Below, piece by piece: positions 59,801-64,000 of a DNA stretch of 64,000 bases (position 1 is its first letter; every line of letters starts with the position of its first letter). The translations under genes and the position numbers were made by a program. Where the stretch lies: contig JACQYF010000176.1 in assembly GCA_016208315.1 (NCBI GenBank), positions 26,435-90,434 on the forward strand, given 5' to 3'. The notes under the pieces were generated by a model, which had not been told where the DNA came from, did not search any database, and saw only the letters and a program-made list of their open reading frames with translations. Source of the DNA: Chloroflexota bacterium (GTDB lineage: Bacteria > Chloroflexota > Anaerolineae > UBA4142).

Positions 59801-60480
59801 CGCAAGCCATTGTGCCCAACATTGACCTCGACAAGTGCATCGGCTGCCGGGTGTGCGAGTCGCTGTGCGCGTATCAGGCGATCAAGGTGGACGAGACGCC
59901 GAGAGGCAAGAAAGCGCAAGTGCTGCTCGCCGCGTGCAAGGGCTGCGGCGTGTGCAACGTCGCCTGCCCGCAGATGGCGAACAACCTGAGCCACTTTACC
60001 GACGCTCAGTTGCTGGCGCAGATCAAAGCGCTGGGCACAGCCGCGCGATTTTCGAAAAACGGCACTTCGACTCCGCTCAGTGCAAGATTTGAACCCAAGA
60101 TTCTCGGCTTACTCTGCAATTGGTGCGCGTATGCCGGCGCCGACCTGGCCGGTTCGTCGCGCATTTCGTATTCGCCGAATTTCCACACGGTTCGCGTCAT
60201 GTGCTCCGGTCGCGTGGATCCCGCGCTGGTCGTCGAGGCGTACTTGCAGGGGATTGACGGCGTGATGGTGCTCGGCTGCCATCCGGGCGATTGCCATTAT
60301 GCGGTTGGGAACTATTACGCGCGTGACCGGATGACCTATTTAAAGCGCGTGCTGGAACAGGTCGGGCTTGATTCGCGACGCTTTACGCTGGACTGGGTCT
60401 CGGCGTCTGAAGGCGCGCGCTTTGCCGAGGTCGTCAACGCGTTCGCCGATCAGGTACGCGCGTTGGGACCGATAGCGTGA
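56806..60480 (+). CDS. HdrA-like flavin/Fe-S protein with C-terminal MvhD domain
   Basis: A 1224-residue electron-transfer protein. N-terminal FAD domain (VYGAGIAGIQAALDLA, GGKMARLDKTFPTNDC), two Fe-S sites (CSGCGTCWSKCP ~114 and CRICEKLCP), then CHCGTNIAG (~489), a second FAD domain (LVIGGGLAGMTAARTL ~625), CVGSRDDDRPYCSRVCC, a two-cluster ferredoxin (CIGCRVCESLC ~1011, CKGCGVCNVAC) and an MvhD/FrhD-type domain (LLCNWCAYAGADLAG to the end). Such fusions link HdrA to a redox partner and may bifurcate electrons. Four repeat-derived stretches lie in frame: 58921-59010, 59119-59156, 59389-59496 and 60062-60082. They fall in loops, leaving the cysteine and FAD motifs intact. Confidence 0.92.
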   Translation: MTSNGDNVQSPIGSTLVYGAGIAGIQAALDLANTGIQVYLADQDISIGGKMARLDKTFPTNDCATCIVSPKLVEASRHPNIEIITLAQLESVQGEAGHFQAKLRQSPRYVTEDLCSGCGTCWSKCPVKGIPSEFDLGLGTRTAIYVSSSQAVPLVPAIDTVHCRYFLYHAAAKNLPAGEAPRTPDGKRMPECRICEKLCPQHAVDFKQQERILDFEVGAIVVASGYNLFEAQAMGEYGHGRYPNVVSGMEFERILSASGPYAGHIRRPSDGVEPKRVAFIQCVGSRNLQQGNDYCSAVCCMYATKEAIVAKEHVNGLQATIFYIDLRAYGKGFYRYYQRAQDEHGVRYVRSMISSVKEMQPTKNLLLKFVGDDGRIREEEFDLVVLSTGLKPSPKTAELCDRLGISTNRHGFCATQALAPAQTSRPGIYACGTITGPKDIPQTVMEASAAAAGVEQLLAPARGTRVREKEFPPERSVAGEEPRIGAFVCHCGTNIAGVVDVRDVAESARTLPGVVVAEDNLHMCAPDAQVRIKELMAEHKLNRVLVAACSPRTHEPLFQETLQQQGLNRYLFEMANIRDQRSWVHANEKDKATEKAKDLVKMGIERARHLAPLSTAKLDLNHGALVIGGGLAGMTAARTLSRQGFRVDLVEKETELGGNARHLHYTLEGNHVQEHLGRLIQDVRGDPLIRTHTSARVTRVDGCVGNFNSEVRSGKFEVSIDSSSKLKVPKVSKVDSGVVVVATGAQEYQPTKYLYGQDSRVLTQRELEERLSLPTSNFRLPTSVVMIQCVGSRDDDRPYCSRVCCSQALKNARRLKEINPQIDITILYRDLMSYGLKEEYYTAARRAGVKFLRYEVGQEPVVSQQSTVNSEQLTVNSKQSNFQLPISNLQSQRSNLHVSVVEAGLHRKLELPADLVVLSVPTVAPEENQALAQTLKVPLDGDGFFLEAHMKLRPVDFATDGIFVCGLAHGPKFMEETIVQAQAAAGRAATILSQEHIESQAIVPNIDLDKCIGCRVCESLCAYQAIKVDETPRGKKAQVLLAACKGCGVCNVACPQMANNLSHFTDAQLLAQIKALGTAARFSKNGTSTPLSARFEPKILGLLCNWCAYAGADLAGSSRISYSPNFHTVRVMCSGRVDPALVVEAYLQGIDGVMVLGCHPGDCHYAVGNYYARDRMTYLKRVLEQVGLDSRRFTLDWVSASEGARFAEVVNAFADQVRALGPIA
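58921..59010. repeat. In-frame CTAAAGTG/GGAAGTT heptad array inside HdrA (site 1)
   Basis: Encodes residues ~706-735, including SKLKVPKVSKVDS, a heptad read-out. It lies just before VVVVATGA; the sister HdrA has a similar block at the same place (62925-63004). Confidence 0.8.
59119..59156. repeat. In-frame AACTTCC heptad array inside HdrA (site 2)
   Basis: Encodes LPTSNFRLPTS just before VVMIQCVGSR. The other HdrA has a matching block at 63117-63180 in the same position. Confidence 0.8.
59389..59496. repeat. In-frame AACAGTC plus CAATCTC heptad arrays inside HdrA (site 3)
   Basis: Encodes SQQSTVNSEQLTVNSKQ followed by NFQLPISNLQS, the read-outs of AACAGTC, AACTTCC and CAATCTC heptads. This site has no repeat counterpart in the second HdrA, where VVSNGDGQLHVRV is short. 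Confidence 0.8.
60062..60082. repeat. In-frame reversed GACTCCGCTCAG repeat inside HdrA (site 4)
   Basis: GCACTTCGACTCCGCTCAGTG is the reverse of the CTGAGCGGAGTCGAAG repeat seen at 6254 and 12200. It encodes GTSTPLSA in the linker between the ferredoxin and MvhD domains. Confidence 0.6.
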
Positions 60481-60482
60481 GT

Positions 60483-60546
60483 TCCCTTATTTCCCTCATT
60501 TCCTTTATTTCCCGGAAATGAAGGAAATAAAGGAACTAGAGGAAAT
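60483..60546. repeat. TTCCCTCATTT foldback repeat
   Basis: Left units TTCCCTTATTTCCCTCATTT return as AATGAAGGAAATAAAGGAAC. Relative of 4017-4076. It fills the gap between HdrA and the winged-helix gene. Confidence 0.7.
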
Positions 60547-60549
60547 TCG

Positions 60550-60909
60550 ATGAGCGACATCCAACAAAAACTGACCGCCGCCAAACTCGTGCTGACCGAT
60601 CCGCGCCTGCGGACGCTGCTCGGCAAAGAGACGCAATTGATTGACGAGGGGAATGTTTACGGCGAGAAGGTACACCCGGACCGCCTGCACCACCTTCTCG
60701 ACGATGTGTTTACCGCCGAGATTGCGCGCAAGAATATTTTGGCGCTGGTCGGCGAGTCGCCGCTTTCGGTTGCGAATCTGGCGGCCAAGACTGGCTTGCC
60801 GCAGAGAGAAGTCTTTCGGCACGTGCTCGCTCTTCAGCAAAAGGGTCTCCTGGACGTGGATCGCGTCGAGGATGGTTCGCCGCTGTACAAGAGGGTGGGA
60901 CAAATATGA
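60550..60909 (+). CDS. Winged-helix-like small protein in the Hdr cluster
   Basis: A 119-residue protein. Residues ~60-115 (ILALVGESPLSVANLAAKTG, LPQREVFRHVLALQQKGLLD) look like a MarR/ArsR-type winged helix-turn-helix, and residues 1-55 are helical. It could be a DNA-binding regulator of the cluster or, as with some small winged-helix proteins beside Hdr genes, a structural accessory. Its last bases (ATGA) overlap the second HdrA start, indicating coupled translation. Confidence 0.65.
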   Translation: MSDIQQKLTAAKLVLTDPRLRTLLGKETQLIDEGNVYGEKVHPDRLHHLLDDVFTAEIARKNILALVGESPLSVANLAAKTGLPQREVFRHVLALQQKGLLDVDRVEDGSPLYKRVGQI

Positions 60910-63473
60910 GCAAGGTCGGCTCGGTCTTGGTCATCGGCGGTGGGATCGGCGGCATGCAAGCCGCGCTCGATCTCGCCGAGTCGGGCTACAAGGTGCACTT
61001 GCTCGAACGCGCGCCCAGCATCGGCGGGACGATGGCGCGGCTCGACAAGACGTTTCCGACCAACGACTGCGCGATGTGTACGATCGCGCCGCGGCTCGTC
61101 GGCGCCGCCCGGCATCACAACGTCGAGATGCTCACCTACAGCGAACTGGTCTCGGTAGACGGCGAGGCGGGCGACTTTCGAGTGACGATCAAGTGTAAGT
61201 CGCGGCACGTTGATCCCACCAAATGCACCGGCTGCGGCTTGTGCGCGCAGCACTGCACCATCGAGACGCCGGACACATACAACTTTGGCTTGAGCAATCG
61301 CGCGCCGATTTATCTATCGTTCCCTCAAGCCAGCCCGCGAGTTTATACAATTGATCGCGATTACTGCATCGGCTGTGGCATTTGCAGCGCCGCGTGCGGG
61401 CCCGGCGCGGTCAACTATGCGCTGCCGGAAGAAATTCGCCGTCTTGAAGTGGGCGCGATTGTCGTCGCCGCGGGCGCCGATCAATTCGATCCGCGCGTCC
61501 AAGCCGAGTACGGCTACGGTCGCTATCCCAACGTCCTCACCAGTTTGGAATTCGAGCGCGTCTTGTCGCCCAGCGGTCCGTATCGCGGCATGGTGCTGCG
61601 CCCGCACGATGGTCGCGAGCCAAAGAACATCGCGTTTATCCAGTGCGTGGGCTCGCGGCGCGAGGATCGCAACTGGTGCTCGGCGGTGTGCTGCATGTTC
61701 GCCACCAAGCAGAGTCTCATCGCGATGGAGCACGCGCACGGTCTGAACTGCACCGTATTCTTCATAGACTTTCGCGCGTACAGCAAAGGGTTCGACGCGT
61801 ACTACGAGCGCGCGAAAAAAGCCGGCGTGCGTTACATTCGCGCCCTGCCCTCGGCGATCAAAGAAAATCCCGAGACGAAGAATCTCGGCATTCATTACAT
61901 CACGCCGGGCAATGGACACGAAGCCGCCGAGGAATTCGATATGGTGGTTCTGTCGTGCGGACTCCAACCGCCCGCCGGAGTTGACGAACTGGCGCGCAAG
62001 CTGGGGGTCGCACTCACGCCCGATGGTTTCTGCCAGACGCTGCCTCAATCGCCTCTCGAGACGACGCGACCGGGTGTCTACGTCTGCGGTCCTTTCGTCG
62101 AACCGAAGGACATTCCCGAAACGGTGACGCAGGCGAGCGGCGCAGCGGCGAAAGCGATGGCGCTCCTCAGCGATGTGCGCGGCACGATGGTTACGCCCAA
62201 AGTTTATCCGCCTGAGATTGATGTTACGGGGCAGGAGCCACGCGTCGGCGTGTTCGTGTGTCATTGTGGAACGAATATCGGCTCGGTCGTTGACGTGCCT
62301 GCGGTCGTCGAATACGCCAAGACGCTGCCGAACGTGGTACATGCCGAGCGCAACCTGTTTACGTGCTCGACCGATACGCAGGAAAACATCAAACGCAAGA
62401 TCAAGGAATGGAATCTCAATCGGGTGATTGTCGCGTCCTGCACGCCGCGCACGCACGAGCCGCTCTTCCAAAATACGATTCGCGAAGCCGGGCTGAATCC
62501 CTATCTCTTCGAAATGGCGAATATCCGCGACCAATGTTCGTGGGTCCACATGCACGACCACGCGGGAGCGACCGTTAAAGCCAAGGACCTCGTTCGCATC
62601 GCGGCCGCCAAAGTGCGATTGCTGGAACCGCTCTATCGCCGCGATCTCGAACTGAACCACGACGCGCTCGTCATCGGCGGCGGCTTGGCGGGCATGACCG
62701 CCGCGCTCGAGTTGGCGCGGCAAGGCATCCACGTCAACCTCGTCGAACGCGAAAGCGAACTCGGCGGCAACCTGCGCCGCCTGCGTTATCTGCTCGAAGG
62801 TCAGAACCCGCAAGACCTACTTGAATCGCGTATTGCCGATGTTCAATCGCATCCGAATATCACCGTCTTTACGAGCGCCGAGGTTGCGGAATTTGAGGGC
62901 AGTCTGGGGCGGTTCAAGACGAGTGTGAAGTGTCAAGCGCCTAAAGTTGAAAGCGAGGATCCAACTTCCAACTTCCAACTTCCAACTTCTAACTTTCAAC
63001 TTGAACACGGCGTCACCATCGTCGCCATCGGCGCGGAACAATCGAAACCAACCGAATATCTCTATGGAGCGGACAACCGCATCCTCACGCAATTCGAGTT
63101 AGAAGAACGACTCGCTCAACTTCCAACTTCTCCCTCAGACCCCGAGGGACCGAGGGGCAATTTCCAACTTCCAACTTCCATTGCCATGATTCAATGCGTC
63201 GGGTCGCGCAACGACGAGCGTCCCTATTGCAGCCGCATCTGCTGCGGTCAGGCGATCAAGAACGCGCTCAAGATCAAGGAACTCTCGCCGGAGACGCAGG
63301 TCTATATTCTTTATCGCGACGTGCGCGCGTATGGATTTGCCGAAGCGTATTATCGCAAGGCGCGTGAGCAAGGCGTTATCTTTTTGCGTTTCGAGGATGA
63401 CAAGAGACCGGTGGTGAGTAACGGCGACGGGCAGTTGCATGTGAGGGTGAGCGACGCGATGTTGGGGCAGTAG
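60906..63473 (+). CDS. HdrA-like flavin/Fe-S protein (second copy), cut by in-frame TAG
   Basis: An 855-residue frame ending at TAG 63471-63473. N-terminal FAD domain (LVIGGGIGGMQAALDLAESG, GGTMARLDKTFPTNDC), Fe-S sites CTGCGLCAQHC (~107) and CIGCGICSAAC (~154), CHCGTNIG (~452), second FAD domain (LVIGGGLAGMTAALEL ~588), and CVGSRNDERPYCSRICC. Repeat-derived in-frame blocks lie at 62925-63004 (residues ~674-700) and 63117-63180 (~738-758), the same two loops as in the first HdrA. After the TAG the same frame continues with matching HdrA sequence (next entry). Aligned to the first HdrA, the stop replaces a Lys (AAG to TAG would be one change). Confidence 0.88.
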   Translation: MSKVGSVLVIGGGIGGMQAALDLAESGYKVHLLERAPSIGGTMARLDKTFPTNDCAMCTIAPRLVGAARHHNVEMLTYSELVSVDGEAGDFRVTIKCKSRHVDPTKCTGCGLCAQHCTIETPDTYNFGLSNRAPIYLSFPQASPRVYTIDRDYCIGCGICSAACGPGAVNYALPEEIRRLEVGAIVVAAGADQFDPRVQAEYGYGRYPNVLTSLEFERVLSPSGPYRGMVLRPHDGREPKNIAFIQCVGSRREDRNWCSAVCCMFATKQSLIAMEHAHGLNCTVFFIDFRAYSKGFDAYYERAKKAGVRYIRALPSAIKENPETKNLGIHYITPGNGHEAAEEFDMVVLSCGLQPPAGVDELARKLGVALTPDGFCQTLPQSPLETTRPGVYVCGPFVEPKDIPETVTQASGAAAKAMALLSDVRGTMVTPKVYPPEIDVTGQEPRVGVFVCHCGTNIGSVVDVPAVVEYAKTLPNVVHAERNLFTCSTDTQENIKRKIKEWNLNRVIVASCTPRTHEPLFQNTIREAGLNPYLFEMANIRDQCSWVHMHDHAGATVKAKDLVRIAAAKVRLLEPLYRRDLELNHDALVIGGGLAGMTAALELARQGIHVNLVERESELGGNLRRLRYLLEGQNPQDLLESRIADVQSHPNITVFTSAEVAEFEGSLGRFKTSVKCQAPKVESEDPTSNFQLPTSNFQLEHGVTIVAIGAEQSKPTEYLYGADNRILTQFELEERLAQLPTSPSDPEGPRGNFQLPTSIAMIQCVGSRNDERPYCSRICCGQAIKNALKIKELSPETQVYILYRDVRAYGFAEAYYRKAREQGVIFLRFEDDKRPVVSNGDGQLHVRVSDAMLGQ
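62925..63004. repeat. In-frame CTAAAGTT/AACTTCC heptad array inside second HdrA (site 1)
   Basis: Encodes KVESEDPTSNFQLPTSNFQL, the pure heptapeptide read-out NFQLPTS of AACTTCC. Matches the position of 58921-59010 in the first HdrA. Confidence 0.85.
63117..63180. repeat. In-frame AACTTCC array inside second HdrA (site 2)
   Basis: Encodes AQLPTSPSDPEGPRGNFQLP before IAMIQCVGSR. The middle part (CCTCAGACCCCGAGGGACCG) is another palindromic unit. Position matches 59119-59156 in the first HdrA. Confidence 0.85.
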
Positions 63474-64000
63474 GTTACGCTCGAACCTGATTTGCTCGTG
63501 CTGTCGGCGGCCACCGTCCCCCATCCCGACGCCGACCAACTCGCGCAAAAACTCAAGGCGCCGCTGAACCAAGACGGGTTTTTCATGGAAGCGCACATGA
63601 AGTTGAACCCGGTGGATTTTGCGACCGAGGGCATCTTTCTGTGCGGCATGGCGCACTACCCAAAGACCGCGCTGGCCGAGACGGTCTCGCAAGCGTGCGC
63701 GGTCGCCGGGCGCGCGGCGACCATTCTCACCAAACAAGTTATCGGACTGGAACCGGTCATCTCGCACATCAATCAAGATCGCTGCGATGGCTGCGCGTAC
63801 TGCATAGACCCGTGTCCCTTCAAAGCGATCTCGCTCGTCGAGTACCGGTCGAACGGCGACATCAAAAAGCGCGCGCAGATTGACGAATCGGCCTGCAAGG
63901 GCTGCGGCACCTGCCAAGCAACCTGCCCCAAGGACGCCGTCTACGTCTCCCATTTCAAGCTCGCCCAACTCAGAGCGATGGTGATGGCGGCGGTGGGAAA
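63474..64000 (+). pseudogene. Continuation of the second HdrA after the in-frame TAG (partial)
   Basis: Same frame as 60906-63473. It reads on with LEPDLLVLSAATVPHPDADQ, ATEGIFLCGMAHYPKTALAE, then the ferredoxin sites CDGCAYCIDPCP and CKGCGTCQATCP, exactly what follows in the first HdrA, and runs off the window. Without read-through of the TAG the protein would lack both C-terminal clusters. A sequencing error, a recent nonsense mutation and read-through or recoding are all open. Confidence 0.75.

Noticed and set aside
61314..62813. Long open frame on the - strand opposite the second HdrA (499 codons)
   Set aside because: Codon-bias shadow; the + strand has cysteine clusters and FAD motifs in order.

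Overview
The window is G+C-rich bacterial DNA from an anaerobe. It carries a tungsten-type aldehyde:ferredoxin oxidoreductase, heterodisulfide-reductase-like (Hdr) proteins, corrinoid methyltransferase parts, a molybdopterin oxidoreductase and several B12/Fe-S enzymes. With the SARP/BTAD-type regulator and the many short palindromic and 7-bp tandem repeats between genes, this fits best with a Chloroflexota (Anaerolineae-like) genome. That placement is inference: there is no rRNA or other phylogenetic marker here, and I saw no tRNA or CRISPR array.

Region 1 (1-21.5 kb, + strand) is a plant-polysaccharide uronate/xylan locus. It has an Opp/Dpp-type ABC importer (end of the binding protein, two permeases, one ATPase), a large unassigned carbohydrate-enzyme-like protein, a cobalamin-type radical SAM protein, small accessory genes, a YjhG/YagF-type xylonate dehydratase, an FAH-family 2-keto-3-deoxy-acid dehydratase candidate, a GH67 alpha-glucuronidase, two PL22 oligogalacturonate lyase-like propellers, an aldo/keto reductase, a cupin and a GH4 glycosidase. 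Together they could import and dismantle glucuronoxylan and pectin fragments and oxidise pentose by a Weimberg-like route.

Region 2 (21.6-39.5 kb, all - strand, 17 genes read right to left) looks like an anaerobic hydroxycinnamate (ferulate/p-coumarate) locus. It has a Liv-type importer, aryl-alcohol-type dehydrogenase, SDR, MoaF-like protein, aldehyde:ferredoxin oxidoreductase with a MoaD/ThiS protein, hydroxycinnamoyl-CoA hydratase-lyase, a C_GCAxxG_C_C-like protein and an acyl-CoA ligase. A sensor kinase/response regulator pair and a corrinoid protein plus UroD-type methyltransferase follow, suitable for O-demethylating the methoxy-aromatic products.

Region 3 (39.9-53.5 kb, + strand) starts at a divergent promoter region. 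It has a PaaK-like ligase, a molybdopterin oxidoreductase with its Fe-S subunit, a MEDS-SARP/BTAD regulator interrupted by an in-frame TGA, a strange in-frame chimera of a PEP-utilising-type protein and the back two-thirds of an AOR, an HD protein, a ferredoxin, two CrtI-like FAD oxidoreductases flanking a small unknown protein, and an SDR. A strong intrinsic terminator closes it.

Region 4 (53.7-64 kb, + strand) is an Hdr cluster: HdrC-HdrB-HdrC-HdrB-HdrA(MvhD fusion)-winged-helix-HdrA. The last HdrA is interrupted by an in-frame TAG and runs off the window.

The most unusual general feature is the repeat landscape. Heptanucleotide tandem arrays and short palindromes fill the gaps, supply stop codons and C-terminal tails for many genes, and appear in frame inside at least five proteins, including matching loops of both HdrA paralogues.
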